A stretch of 64,000 nt of DNA from NCBI RefSeq assembly GCF_020618475.1, contig NZ_CP085341.1, positions 206,725-270,724 of the forward strand, read 5' to 3'. Origin of the DNA: Haladaptatus halobius (lineage in GTDB: Archaea; Halobacteriota; Halobacteria; Halobacteriales; Haladaptataceae). Position numbers and translations under genes: made by a program. Of the stretch, positions 44,149-54,683 are shown piece by piece. The notes below the pieces were generated by a model, which saw nothing but the letters and a program-made list of their open reading frames with translations, searched no databases and was not told where the DNA came from. The number at the start of each line of letters is the position of its first letter. Within the stretch, counting starts at the first letter, position 1.

Positions 44149-45371
44149 ATTACTGCGTATTATAACCGCCATATAAATATCTATGTCACGGTGATAGCAT
44201 TCTATATGCGTCCCACAGTGACTGAATGCATGTCTTGTAGATGATGTCGATCGAAACGAGAAGAGTGAGAGAGATTTTGCGTTGATTGTGGTATCTATGA
44301 TATCTTTCTACCTATTCTCGTTCCTACATTGCAGATATAAATGAGGAATACAGGTTGTATTTACAAGCAGGCGGCGGGCAGCAGCTCTATTGGTGTGGCA
44401 CACCTACCCATGATTTAGGATAGAGCCTGTCCCATCGAGTGCCAGTAGTCTAGAAGTGCTTTCTTCATGGTTTTCTCCTGATGAAGATACAAGAAGGGCT
44501 GCAGAGCGATCTACCGCCTGCCCTCCCGGTGAAATCGACACGCTCGATCTGGTGCGCTCGCTCGTGAGTACTACCCTCATGGCCAGTATGGCGACGGGAA
44601 TGAGTGACAGCGGAAGGATGCCTGGTACTAGCGTACCTTCAATACTACCGGTGACTTTGTCTCTTAGTGCAGTAATCGTAGCCTGTATTTTCGCCTCCAA
44701 TATCCGAATTGGGCTGATTATGAATCGACCGCCAACAGGAAACGCTTCCAATGGAGTATAATTTCCTCAGTCGTAGATAGGACTCGATTATGAGTAACAC
44801 TATATAATACTGGCCGAGAGACAACTAATACCTGTATCTGCGTACACATGTAATAACTAAGGATAGGTTATGCAATGAGAGAACTGCCCCGAGCCACTGG
44901 GCGCAACACGGGTTTCCGGGGTTCGGTGGACGCGTGGCGGTGCCGAGAGCGCTGGCGGCGGGCTGGCCTCCCACCATGTGTCACAACCTCTCCACGAAAG
45001 TTCTCATTCCACGCGTCCACCGGAATCCTACGATGCTCAATGTGTTCGTTTTCGCAGTCACCTCGCAGTGATTAACGTGAACCCAACCACTAAGTGAATG
45101 ACTAGCATACTTCTTCGTGTCGGGTGGATCATAGTGAGTTCATCGTTAAAGCACGCTGTCTTCCACCCGACAAACGTGGAGCTCACAGTGACTAACACCT
45201 ACTAACGTCCCTCTCCACGCTCCAAACAGTATCATGAATCGGTTGAAATTCTAGCCTTCTATGCCATCGCTATCCGTGTTCTCTCATACGATATGTAACC
45301 AACCATGAGTTAAGATACGAGATTGAAACCTGGTCAACGGATATATCATTACTGCAGCCTACGTGTGGTGT
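44149..45371. other. gene-poor region
   Basis: Weak opposing frames at 44404-44761 contain one hydrophobic stretch (ILPLSLIPVAILAMRVV on the minus strand) but no proper start and no family. A 13-bp inverted repeat at 44925-45021 is listed separately. The rest is AT-rich and empty. Confidence 0.4.
44925..45021. repeat. 13-bp inverted repeat pair, possible relic element ends
   Basis: GGTGGACGCGTGG at 44925-44937 and its exact complement at 45009-45021, 71 bp apart. TTCCGG stands next to both arms on the outer side. A small relic of a MITE or a large hairpin. Confidence 0.5.
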
Positions 45372-46055
45372 ATGCCCGCCACAGTCGTCGAAGTCGAACT
45401 CCAATCTGACGAATTCGCGCTCCATCACACTTTATCTCGGACCGAGGGAATCGAATTCGAAATTGAACGCGTCGTTGCTCATGAAGAAGATCGTGTCATG
45501 CCGTTTGTTTGGGTGAGTGGAGAAGAGATTGATCGCGATGAATTCGAAGCCATCCTTACCGAAGACCCAAGCCTCGATCAGCTCACATTACTTGCTGATG
45601 TGGACGACGAGTGGTTGTATCGAATGGAGTGGATCTCTGAGATCGAAACGCTCGTACAGATTCTCGTTACGGAAGAGGCAACGATTCTCGCCGCAAGTGG
45701 CAATCAAGACAGTTGGAACCTTCGTATCCTCTTTCCGGATCGAGACACGCTCTCTCGAACCTACGACTACTGCCACGAGAACGGACTCACGTTCGAAATT
45801 TTGAACATCTACCAGCTTGACGAGGGCCGCCAGGGTCGGTATGGAATTACAGAGGAACAGCAAGAGGCGCTCACACGAGCATACAATGCTGGGTATTACA
45901 GTATTCCTCGTAAGACAATGGCCGAAGAGCTTGCCGATGAACTTGGCGTCTCTCACCAAGCCCTTTCTGAACGCTTACGGCGTGGTCACGAGAATCTGGT
46001 CAAAAATGCATTGATCATCGGTCGTGGTGCTGATGAATGGAACAACAATAAGTGA
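45372..46055 (+). CDS. bacterio-opsin-activator-type HTH_10 regulator
   Basis: 227 residues from MPATVVEVELQSDEF. An N-terminal sensor-like region (about 1-155) with FALHHTLSRTEGIEFEIERV is followed by the HTH_10 domain: ITEEQQEALTRAYNAGYYSIPRKTMAEELADELGVSHQALSERLRRGHENLV (about 160-211). Typical haloarchaeal Bat-like transcription regulator of normal length. I reject the upstream GTG (45363) that adds three residues. Confidence 0.93.
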   Translation: MPATVVEVELQSDEFALHHTLSRTEGIEFEIERVVAHEEDRVMPFVWVSGEEIDRDEFEAILTEDPSLDQLTLLADVDDEWLYRMEWISEIETLVQILVTEEATILAASGNQDSWNLRILFPDRDTLSRTYDYCHENGLTFEILNIYQLDEGRQGRYGITEEQQEALTRAYNAGYYSIPRKTMAEELADELGVSHQALSERLRRGHENLVKNALIIGRGADEWNNNK

Positions 46056-46116
46056 GCGAGCTGTTTCCCTCTCTGGCGAGATGGTACACAGCAAAAAGTG
46101 ACCGCGATAGAGGTAG

Positions 46117-46257
46117 CTACCAGCGAGGACTCTTGATCTGATGGCCTGTTTCCTGAAAATGCTGAATGGCGCGCCGATTTACCTCGTCAGGTGGAGTATC
46201 TTCGGTGCTGACCATCCACCGACAGTCGACGCAGCAGAGGATCTTCTCCTCCATCAT
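46117..46257 (-). CDS. 46-aa haloarchaeal small protein
   Basis: MMEEKILCCVDCRWMVSTED, PPDEVNRRAIQHFQETGHQI, KSPRW. CCxDC plus a GH near the end looks like a zinc site of the C..C..H..H kind common in tiny haloarchaeal proteins. Two adjacent ATGs; either may be used. Convergent with the HTH_10 gene. Confidence 0.6.
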   Translation of the reverse strand: MMEEKILCCVDCRWMVSTEDTPPDEVNRRAIQHFQETGHQIKSPRW

Positions 46258-46301
46258 AGATCCCATACCTACGAGAAATAAATTTATTACTTGGGTTTCG
46301 C

Positions 46302-46746
46302 TTACAAGCAGTTTATATGTACAGCTACGCTAGTACGCGGCCTATTGTCAACCTGGTAGATGACGTTCAGAATGGAGTATTCGGAGTCTGGTCGTTCCCC
46401 ACCCGCAGTAGGTTTGGAAATGGTAACCCAGCCGTCACTAGCAACATCCACGTGATACTGATTATACCAGAAGGCAACACTGCCTTCGCTATTGCGTGTG
46501 TGACCGTTAACCTTGGGCCCGAAGAAGCCGTCTTCGATCGCGGCAATATCCACACTTATATAATGGTGGGACTTTGAAATTCACTGGATCGACATCCTCA
46601 GCAGCCGCAATCGTGAAGATGATTTCGGTGGTAAGATCGCGGTGACTCTCCCGGTCGTAGTGAGCCTGCGTCACAAACGTCATATCGGTGTTGCCGTCCT
46701 GTGCAAGTTCGGTGCCATTATCGGTGTTGTCCTTACTTGACGTCAC
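46302..46746 (-). pseudogene. single HalOD1 protein, frameshifted
   Basis: The first frame reads HYDRESHRDLTTEIIFTIAA, AEDVDPVNFKVPPLY. After one surplus base near 46555 the domain continues as VDIAAIEDGFFGPK, SVAFWYNQYHVDVASDGWVTI in the second frame. Together they form one HalOD1 domain (PPLY-VD...G.V.F.Y..Y.V.V...G.V.I). A short stand-alone HalOD1 protein is a common haloarchaeal type. Inactivated by the 1-bp insertion. Confidence 0.78.
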
Positions 46747-46798
46747 CCGTCATCCTCCGTGTAAGGTTCGAGCAGGATAGATCACCAGTGAGTTTGTC

Positions 46799-47514
46799 CT
46801 ATAGGACATAGCGGATGATATTATTGGTGGAGCGATCGGTATCTGTAAATGAACGTCCACTAACACGGATTGCAATGGAAATTGAGATGCCGTCATCTGC
46901 ACGGAGGAGTTCAACCGGTTGCCCACGAAATGTAAGCGTCAAGCCGTCAAGCTTGTCGTGCCCCCGGCGGTAATTCTGGATAATGTGAGCAAGTTTTGTT
47001 GGGTTTGGCCTTGGGTGAGATCATCAACATCATAGTTGCCATTGCCATTTTCATCCCAAATCACGGTTCCTAAGAGTGATACCCCACCATACGTGCATTC
47101 AGTAATACGAATTGATCGCGCTGTTGCTTGGCTATTCCCAGGTAATCCTAACAGACCATCGCTTTCTGTATGGGATATAACAAGGCCAACACGGTCAGCC
47201 GGGAGTGATGACCGCGTAGTGCGGAGTTGCAGCGTATTTCGAATCGGTGGTGCGATCAGCAGTGAATGAGATAAATCTCGCCATATTGCCGAGACTGTAT
47301 CTTGATTGGTTTCGTCCGTTGTACTTCCTTGTGTGGCTGGGCCGACTTCACTGAGTGACGCATCAAGCGTTCCGGCGGCCACTGTGTTTTGCCCTGATCC
47401 AGTTGTATCGACGAAGACCGCCTGGACGAGAGGAGTAAGACTGAGACTCAGGAGAAGACAGCAGAGAATCGCATAGTATACGCTTCGTCTCATATTCACC
47501 ATAATAAAATACAA
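46799..47514 (-). pseudogene. TasA/CalY-like exported protein, frameshifted near the C-terminus
   Basis: The N-terminus MRRSVYYAILCCLLLSLSL is a signal peptide, followed by AVFVDTTGSGQNTVAAGTLD, the hallmark of SipW-processed TasA/camelysin-like surface proteins. Domain to DENGNGNYDVDDLTQGQTQQ. The called frame then ends early at 46939. A neighbouring frame carries the expected end (LAHIIQNYRRGHDKLDG, LTLTFRGQPVELL, to IIRYVL, stop 46799). One indel in CCCAACAAAACTTG near 46993 separates them. Confidence 0.72.
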
Positions 47515-47682
47515 TATTATAAAATCACGAAATATAACGTAAGGGTGTCAGGAATACGGCGTCGTACTCTATTCCGTTGTTTCATTTCCCGATCTCCGCT
47601 CAGAGCGACCGGGTGGCGACTACAGAAAGAACCGGAAGGACTTCGTTTCCGTGCGAGTATATTCAGGGGCAGTGAAAGGCGC

Positions 47683-47913
47683 ATGGAAACGATCACTGAC
47701 ACCGATATTTATCAGTATACCCATGAGGTCATTGTTGAACTCCGGGGTGTTGACGCACGTGGCGATCCAACAGTACTCTCATACCACTTTCGCAAAAATG
47801 ATGATGAATTGCTTCACTTGCAAAGTGAGATCGACAATCAATATCGAGAGATAGTCGAAGCGATGCTTACAGATGCAGGATACAATGGAGAGACGGTCGA
47901 CTCACAGAAATAG
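47683..47913 (+). CDS. small hypothetical protein
   Basis: 76 residues from METITDTDIYQYTHEVIVEL; a beta-rich start then helix (DELLHLQSEIDNQYREIVEAML). Acidic and protein-like, but no family recognised. The longer frame from 47545 has a basic, unrelated lead. Confidence 0.5.
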   Translation: METITDTDIYQYTHEVIVELRGVDARGDPTVLSYHFRKNDDELLHLQSEIDNQYREIVEAMLTDAGYNGETVDSQK

Positions 47914-48048
47914 CAGGGTATTTTTTCGAAGCGAGGTGATTCAGTTTCTATAGAGGAAGTGTCAGCCGACGATTCTCTCCAAGAACACCACCAGACAACA
48001 CCTGCCGGAAATAAAACGCAAAATACGCGATTTACTCAAAATACCTTC

Positions 48049-49293
48049 TTATCTCGGGTACTCTTGGTCATGAATCGGAGACATCGACTCACCGTCGACC
48101 ACCCGGAAGCCTCCATGTTCGTCCCGAGCCGATACCTCCTGCTGCGGGAATGGGATCTTAATACCCTCCCGGTCATAGGCATGTTTGACGGCCCGGACAA
48201 CAGCTGTAATCGCTCGCCATTTCCGTCGACTACTCGGCTTCTCAATCCAGAATCGAAGTTCAAGAACCACTGCAGACTCCCCAAATTGCTTCAGCACGAC
48301 ATCCGGAGTAGGAACAGTTAATATTTCATCGACGTCTTTCATCGCTTCCTTAGCAACAGCAATGGCATGATCAGGATCGGTTGTATAGTCAACGCCCACC
48401 TCAACATCGAGGCGGAGTCGACCCTTCCGGCCAATGTTGATGATCGTATTACTGCTCACAACATCGTTAGGGAGCATGACGTATTTACCTGCAAACGTCT
48501 CGATTCGAGTGGTGAAAATAGTGATATCCGTCACAATTCCTTCGTGCTCGTCGATTTGCACCCAATCTCCAATTTCGAATGGGCGGGAGAACATGAGTTG
48601 AAAACCTGCAAGAAGTGATCCAAGGGTTTCATTCGCTGCGAAACCAATGGCAGCGCCGAGGAGTCCTGCCCCGATAAATAAGCCCTGGAGATTGACTTTC
48701 CAAACACCGAGCACTGCTAGTACTCCAATTCCATAGACGGCAATATCCGAGAGCCGTGTGATTACCTCGCCCTGGTGGCGAGTAATTTCCTCAGTTCGTT
48801 GCAAGAGCCGATCGATGATTCGATTGGCCATTCCAGCGCTCACGTATGCTGCTGCGCAGATCCCGAGTGTGAGCGCTAATCGGATGACAAGGAGCCTGAT
48901 TGCCTGGACTGATTTGACGCTCGTTACTGCTTGCTGGGTTTGCTCCCAAATGACAACCAAAAGGCTGCCACTGACTACCACAAGAACGAGACTGGCAACC
49001 AGCACTCCAAGATTGACGAGCCGATACGGATACGTTCGCTTTGCAATCCGTGAGAGTCGCCAGAGCACCCACTCACCTAGGATTAGGGCGACAATAAGAA
49101 TAAGCGAGAGGAGAAATCGACCTTCTGGTCCTGGAAATTGATTCAGAAGCCAGTTAGGGAGGGAAACGAGAATCATACTTTCTCCCGGTGGCCCGGTCCG
49201 CAAGAGGCGTTCCTCGTCTGGTAGGCATCTCTTGGTAGGCGTAGCCGTTCGACTGTGCGTGCCATGCATCAGTTCTGAAAGCACGGTCATCAC
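48049..49293 (-). CDS. MscS-type mechanosensitive channel
   Basis: Up to 414 residues; an internal ATG at 49176 (MILVSLPNWLL) is an equally good start and would remove a hydrophilic lead. Four hydrophobic helices, then the pore helix and beta domain typical of MscS: GAGLLGAAIGFAANETLGSLLAGFQLMFSRPFEIGDWVQI (residues about 229-268) and LPNDVVSSNTIINIG. Large-pore osmotic release channel. Larger than the two other MscS copies at 53264 and 54684. Confidence 0.92.
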   Translation of the reverse strand: MMTVLSELMHGTHSRTATPTKRCLPDEERLLRTGPPGESMILVSLPNWLLNQFPGPEGRFLLSLILIVALILGEWVLWRLSRIAKRTYPYRLVNLGVLVASLVLVVVSGSLLVVIWEQTQQAVTSVKSVQAIRLLVIRLALTLGICAAAYVSAGMANRIIDRLLQRTEEITRHQGEVITRLSDIAVYGIGVLAVLGVWKVNLQGLFIGAGLLGAAIGFAANETLGSLLAGFQLMFSRPFEIGDWVQIDEHEGIVTDITIFTTRIETFAGKYVMLPNDVVSSNTIINIGRKGRLRLDVEVGVDYTTDPDHAIAVAKEAMKDVDEILTVPTPDVVLKQFGESAVVLELRFWIEKPSSRRKWRAITAVVRAVKHAYDREGIKIPFPQQEVSARDEHGGFRVVDGESMSPIHDQEYPR

Positions 49294-49610
49294 AAGAGCA
49301 TATCGATAGTATGTTTCAGCATCGTTTCGTTCCTATCCCAGTTCCATACTCACTCAACAAACTTCGAGATACTGAAGAATACCTCTTTCACGAGATACAC
49401 CTCTCGATCAAATATGGAGAAAGTACTATACAGTGATTGAACCGTGGGGTGCTTCACATCCCACGCAGCTATTCATACAGCCGGATAGAACAACGATTGG
49501 CACTGAATTTCAGTGCCTTCTACATTATCAATCAGTAAATAGCATCTATTTCTAGTATCTCTTCAATGCAAAAGCCTTATTATTTAACTTGATACTCTGA
49601 TACGTGCGCC

Positions 49611-51107
49611 ATGCTTACGAACACTCGGCGGACGTTCTCTCAAACAATTGCTCTCACAGCGCTCACCTTCTGCGCGGGCAGTGGTCTTGTACTCTCCAAA
49701 GAAACGGATGACCCTAACAACGGGGAGTCGCCCGCGGAGTGGCCAACCTATCGTAGCACTGTTGGCCGAACTGGGGCAACGACTGACAGCGGGCCGGCAT
49801 CACCGGTTACCACCACGTGGACGATGGATCTCAAGGGAGGGATGATGACTACTGAACCGGTTGTGGCTGACGGTACACTATATCTTGCCGTGACAACAGA
49901 TAATAGCCCTAGCCAGAGCCGCGGGTACGTCGCCGCGTACGACTCAGAGACGGGAGATCAACAGTGGATACGAGATGACGTTCCTGGAGTGAACACGCCG
50001 ACAGTAGCTGTTGGGACGCTCTACGTTGCAACGAACGTGAGTCCAGAGTCCGATTCGGAGGACGGTGGTCTCATCGCACTCGATAGACAGACTGGCGAGA
50101 CAACGTGGCAACGAGATGATCACGTCGCGTGGGCTGATCCGATCCTCGTCGACGACCGCGTCTATACGGTCAAAGAACACAGCCCCGAGGATCCTGGTAC
50201 TAGTGTTCAGGCGCTCGATGCGAGCACTGGCGACACTGTCTGGCAGACCGCCGATGTTCAGGGTGATGTGTGCTACGCTGATGGCACCGTCTTTACCACT
50301 GATGGAACTGCACTGAACGCTGCCGATGGCACAGTCCTATGGAGTGTAGCTGCTGACGGGATGATGGGACAGCACGTCATCCAAGCCGTCGATAATGGAT
50401 TAGTATATGGTGTTATCCAAGAAGGAGATTCCAATCAGAATGTTGTTCAGGCGCGATCACCGGATGATGGATCTGTGCAGTGGTCTTTCCCGACCGGCAC
50501 GTCCGGGTTCTGGGCTGGTCGACTCACTGTCGGGGCTGGGCATGTGTTCTTCCGGACGACGATGAATGGGACTCACGCAATTCGAGCACTCGACGCGAAG
50601 ACCGGCGAGGGGGCATGGAGCTACGACGCAGACACAGAACTCACGAGCGATCTCACGGTGGCTGATGGTATCCTCTATGCTGGCGGCCGGACAGACTCCG
50701 ATCCAGAACTCGGCGATGCGGTCATCGTCGCACTCGATGCGGCAGCTGGTGAGCGTGAGTGGGACTACATTTTTGGGCGGTGGGAGCTGGATGAGTACGG
50801 CCCTGCTGCGAATGCGCCTATCATCGCGAACGGACGGGTGTACACCGCAACCTATCCAAAGGGGTCGACGCTGGATTATCAGTACACCGAGTATGGCGAT
50901 CTCTACGTTCTTGGGTGCAGTGATAGTGATGATCACGTTCAAGTCGAAGATAGTAAATCAGCAGACGAGACAGACGCAGCCAACCATGGGTCGGCTCAGG
51001 ATGATACGGAAAGCCAGTCGAAGGAAGAAAATGGCAGTATTACTGACTCCCCTATTAACCAAGATCATATCACAAATAGTGAGAACAACACTACCACTGA
51101 TTGCTGA
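49611..51107 (+). CDS. secreted PQQ-type beta-propeller protein (copy 1)
   Basis: 498 residues. Tat signal NTRRTFSQTIALTALTF at the start; then repeated PQQ blades (YLAVTTDNSPS, LIALDRQTGETTWQ, VQALDASTGDTVWQ, IRALDAKTGEGAWSYD, IVALDAAAGEREWDY). The C-terminal 60 residues are acidic and Ser/Asn-rich. BamB-like propellers of this kind are exported scaffolds or cofactor-binding enzymes; no catalytic residues can be assigned. Paralogue of 58285-59958. Confidence 0.88.
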   Translation: MLTNTRRTFSQTIALTALTFCAGSGLVLSKETDDPNNGESPAEWPTYRSTVGRTGATTDSGPASPVTTTWTMDLKGGMMTTEPVVADGTLYLAVTTDNSPSQSRGYVAAYDSETGDQQWIRDDVPGVNTPTVAVGTLYVATNVSPESDSEDGGLIALDRQTGETTWQRDDHVAWADPILVDDRVYTVKEHSPEDPGTSVQALDASTGDTVWQTADVQGDVCYADGTVFTTDGTALNAADGTVLWSVAADGMMGQHVIQAVDNGLVYGVIQEGDSNQNVVQARSPDDGSVQWSFPTGTSGFWAGRLTVGAGHVFFRTTMNGTHAIRALDAKTGEGAWSYDADTELTSDLTVADGILYAGGRTDSDPELGDAVIVALDAAAGEREWDYIFGRWELDEYGPAANAPIIANGRVYTATYPKGSTLDYQYTEYGDLYVLGCSDSDDHVQVEDSKSADETDAANHGSAQDDTESQSKEENGSITDSPINQDHITNSENNTTTDC

Positions 51108-51297
51108 TGGCTGAATTTTGAATCCAGTCCAGTTGAACCAGTGATTTCTTCTTTTTAGAATAGATTTGTATAATCATGAGACAGAAACGAAGTAGCAGCG
51201 AGTACAAAATGCAGTCGTGCGTGACTCTGTATTCTGTTCTTTCTTATCGGTGTGATCATCGATCAAAATATATCTGTAGAGCTTCTACGCGCAAACA

Positions 51298-51858
51298 ATG
51301 AGCCACGATCAGGAACACCCGGTTCAACCGAACGCTTCGCAGCTTCCTAATGAAGAGGTCGAGGAATTGCTTGATCAGCTCGAAGAGGCCGAAGAAGCGG
51401 TCGATTCGCATAACCAACGCCGTGCGATTCGCCGAACGCGCCGACTGCTCACCCGATTCCCTAACGTCAGCCGATTCGGAATCGATGACGTTGCCCAGCA
51501 AATCGTTGGTGGGTTCATTCTCTCGGCTCCGTTTGTGGTGACGGAGGAGGTCTGGACGCTCGCTGCGTCGATGAACGGTCTGCAGACAGCAATCACGATC
51601 TTCATGGTGCTTGCGATCGGTTATGGGACGCTCTACCGAGCCGAGGATCGTGAAGCAGACACTGAACGGGCCATTGCTGGAGTGCCACTTCGATTTCTCT
51701 CGCTCCTCATTATCTCATATACGTCGGTCATAATCCTCGCCTTCGTTTTCGATGCGCCTGCTACATTTGGTGCGACTCCCTTTACCACATTTAAAGCGAT
51801 CTGCATCGGTGCGATCTTCAGTGTCGTCGGGGCAGCCACTGCCGATAGCCTCTTCTGA
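51298..51858 (+). CDS. DUF2391 integral membrane protein
   Basis: 186 residues. A hydrophilic coiled-coil start (PNEEVEELLDQLEEAEEAVD), then FGIDDVAQQIVGGFILSAPFVVTEEVW, and four membrane helices ending AICIGAIFSVVGAATADSLF. Fits the DUF2391 family found in haloarchaea. Function unknown. Confidence 0.85.
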   Translation: MSHDQEHPVQPNASQLPNEEVEELLDQLEEAEEAVDSHNQRRAIRRTRRLLTRFPNVSRFGIDDVAQQIVGGFILSAPFVVTEEVWTLAASMNGLQTAITIFMVLAIGYGTLYRAEDREADTERAIAGVPLRFLSLLIISYTSVIILAFVFDAPATFGATPFTTFKAICIGAIFSVVGAATADSLF

Positions 51859-51918
51859 GGATAATTGCTCGTGTTGGCTCCCCATCGTCTCGTCTTTCCA
51901 GATGACGGAGATCAATCG

Positions 51919-53073
51919 TTACATCGCAACCCGTGGCGCGATGCCACCGGATTCTGCCTGTCGCACTTGGAGTACCGTCGCGATATCTGCCTGCGTAATC
52001 AGACCGATGACCGTCCCGTGATCCTCAACAAGCGCAAACTCGGCGTTGTTCTCGCCAAGAAGCATCAGTACTATAAATGCATTTTCAGTTGCTGAAATAC
52101 GCGGGATATCTTGTACCATGATTTCGCCAACCATCGTCGATTCGTGATCACGACGATGCGTTCGACGGAGTGCGTCAAGAGTGACGATTCCGACAATATC
52201 TCCGGTGCCGTCGACGACGGGATAGCTCGTCCATCGCTCACGCAGCATTTGATCGACGAATTCAGTGACGGGAACATCGACCGAGACGGTTGAACTGTTC
52301 TGTGAGACGAGATCGGCGACCGTTACGCCCTCAAGAAGGTCAGAGAGGGCAGTGACTCGGGATTCGGTTGTTGCCGCGCCATAGATAAACAGCGCGAGCA
52401 GGAACAACATCGGGCTGACCGATAAAACGCCCACAATGGCAAAGAGAAGGGCGAACAAGGTTCCAACCCGTACTGCCGTTCGGGTTGCAGTGGCATACGG
52501 TTGTGAGCGAGCGAGAAGAGCGCGGAGGATACGGCCACCATCCATCGGGAATGCGGGAAGCAGATTGAAGAGCGCAAGTGAGGTATTTGTGACCACCAAC
52601 CACCCGATAACAAAACCCATGGTTAGGAGAGTTGGTGGGAGCGCTTGAACAACCGCAAAGCAGCCCATCGCGACGAGGATGCTGGTTACTGGACCAGCGA
52701 TAGCGATCCAGAATCCTTTCTGCCACTCGCGCGGAAACGTCTTGAGATCTGCAAGCCCACCTAAAATCCACAGCGTGATCGATTCTACCTGCAGTTCGTA
52801 GCGTTGCACAACCCATGCATGCCCGAGTTCATGTAATGCAACACTGACGAACAGTCCAACAGCGGCGGTGACCCCGATAATTCAGGGTGCTAGTCCGGTT
52901 TGTAACGCTGCCACATCGAGTGTCGCGGCCGAGAAGCTGTCGATGATTCCTGCGTACACTTCGATTTGTTCGCCACTCCCGATGAGCCATGTCAATACGG
53001 GGAGGAAAACGATGAGGGAGATATTGATGCGGATCGGAATGCCCCAGACGGTCGTGATCGTGTAGTTACGCAT
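51919..53073 (-). pseudogene. M50 site-2 protease with CBS domains, one nonsense codon
   Basis: Starts MRNYTITTVWGIPIRINISL (first helix), reads to LQTGLAP, then TGA at 52884-52882 where Trp is plausible (TGG), and continues in the same frame as IIGVTAAVGLFVSVALHELGHAWV. The zinc motif HELGH, NLLPAFPMDGGRI, and two C-terminal CBS domains (about 51919-52310) are all intact. Only one base separates it from a normal approximately 384-residue rhomboid-like M50B protease. A downstream ATG at 52809 lies after HELGH, so no active form can be made without readthrough. Confidence 0.88.
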
Positions 53074-53263
53074 ATTGCAGGGATGTGAACGTGCCGATAA
53101 TAAGGACTTCGCCGTCGAGATTGAAAATTCGCTGCTGTCAATGTCTGTGGCTGCTCAGTTGTAAGCTCAGCCACTTGTACAATGGTTTGTCGAACTGCTG
53201 TTTCGAACCCGCATTTTGATGAGATACCTCGAAAAACTGCAGACGAAGTAGAAGATTCCAACC

Positions 53264-54148
53264 ATGATATCAACACCGTTACAAACTTCAGCACAACTCC
53301 TCCCAAAAATCGAACCGCTAATTCGAAATAGTCTCAAATTCGTGTTTACCTTTCTCGTTGTGTACGCGCTCGGACGGGCGCTTGTTCTCCCCCTTCTAAA
53401 GCGGTTACTCACCCAACGGGGATTTGATGAGACGGTTGCCAATCTCACCCAGAAAATCATTGGTGTTATCTGGCTTTTCGCAGCGACTGCGGTGGCATTC
53501 ACAATCGCTGGATTTGGGAATTTCCTGACCGCATTTGCAACGCTCAGCGGTGCCATTGCACTGGCGGTCGGCCTGGCATCACAAAATTTGCTGTCAAATT
53601 TTGTCGCCGGGATTTTCATCCTCAAAGATCGTCCCTTCGAGATCGGTGATTGGGTCGAATGGAGTGATAAAGCGGGAACCGTCGAAGATATCGATCTTCG
53701 TGTGACTCGCGTCCGAACGTTCAATAACAAGCGTATCACGGTTCCGAATTCAGAGTTGGCGGATTCAGCCGTCACCAATGTTGTTGCGCATGATAATCTT
53801 CGTGAGGCGGTGACGTTCGGGATTGGGTATGATGATGACATCGCCGAGGCGACGACCAGCATTCTGGAGGTAGCAGACCAGCATGAACAAATTCTCGATG
53901 AGCCAACTCCCGAAGTTCGTGTTACAGAGCTCGCTGACTCCTATGTCGGCCTGGAAGCTCGAATCTGGGTTGAAGATCCAACCCATGCTGATTTCTCAGC
54001 AGTGCGATCAGAATTTGTCACAGCCGTCAAAGAACGCTTCGACGCAATGGGCATCACGATTCCATACCCACAACGGCAATTATCTGGAGGATTCACGATC
54101 ATGGACGACGCACAATTGGTCAAGTCGGCAAATCCAAGTGATGACTGA
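53264..54148 (+). CDS. MscS-type mechanosensitive channel
   Basis: 294 residues, three-helix short MscS. Pore region LSGAIALAVGLASQNLLSNFVAGIFILKDRPFEIGDWV (residues about 88-125), beta domain VEDIDLRVTRVRTFNNKRITVPNSELA, and C-terminal alpha/beta domain. Close paralogue of 54684-55622, with 536 bp between. Confidence 0.93.
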   Translation: MISTPLQTSAQLLPKIEPLIRNSLKFVFTFLVVYALGRALVLPLLKRLLTQRGFDETVANLTQKIIGVIWLFAATAVAFTIAGFGNFLTAFATLSGAIALAVGLASQNLLSNFVAGIFILKDRPFEIGDWVEWSDKAGTVEDIDLRVTRVRTFNNKRITVPNSELADSAVTNVVAHDNLREAVTFGIGYDDDIAEATTSILEVADQHEQILDEPTPEVRVTELADSYVGLEARIWVEDPTHADFSAVRSEFVTAVKERFDAMGITIPYPQRQLSGGFTIMDDAQLVKSANPSDD

Positions 54149-54683
54149 GAATGAGACACCTTTTAGACAGAATCACACCCGGTTATTCAACGCTATGAGT
54201 TCCCCACAGGAACTTAGCTAGGTGTTCCCGGATACCTATCTATGCACATTCCTTTTTGAAATACCTTAAATATCTGAAATTAATCAAACACGGCTCAATT
54301 TCTCTTCGGTCACGACGAACGGGCCTGTGAGGAAAAACACTAGCGATTTGCTGGTCCACGTTAGTTACCTGAAAGCACCGTCGAACAATTCTAATTGTAT
54401 CCATCAACATCCAATAGACTTTACTAAGTCATGAATGTCCGAGTGTAAAACCATCTCTGTCATTCCTTCTCCAGGATTTGCACGTTTTGAAGATGGCTCT
54501 CAATCATGATCGGGGAAGCATAGCAGAATACGGCTGCCAGTAGCTTTAGTTCTAATTCTCTGATTCTCCATTTGCTTCTAAAGGCGGTGGCTGTTTTAAT
54601 ACGCCGTCGGTATACTATATAGGCTGAATGGGCCTATCCGCCGAAGAACTCTTGTAAGCGGTTTCCAAACCATAGTAGGACGC
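54149..54683. other. intergenic, no gene seen
   Basis: Empty of plausible genes. TACTATATAGG near 54613-54623 lies about 60 nt before the next MscS start and may be its TATA region. Confidence 0.5.

Noticed and set aside
44404..44751. Minus-strand frame with one hydrophobic stretch
   Set aside because: Begins at a non-standard codon, an equally long opposing frame exists, and no family is recognisable.
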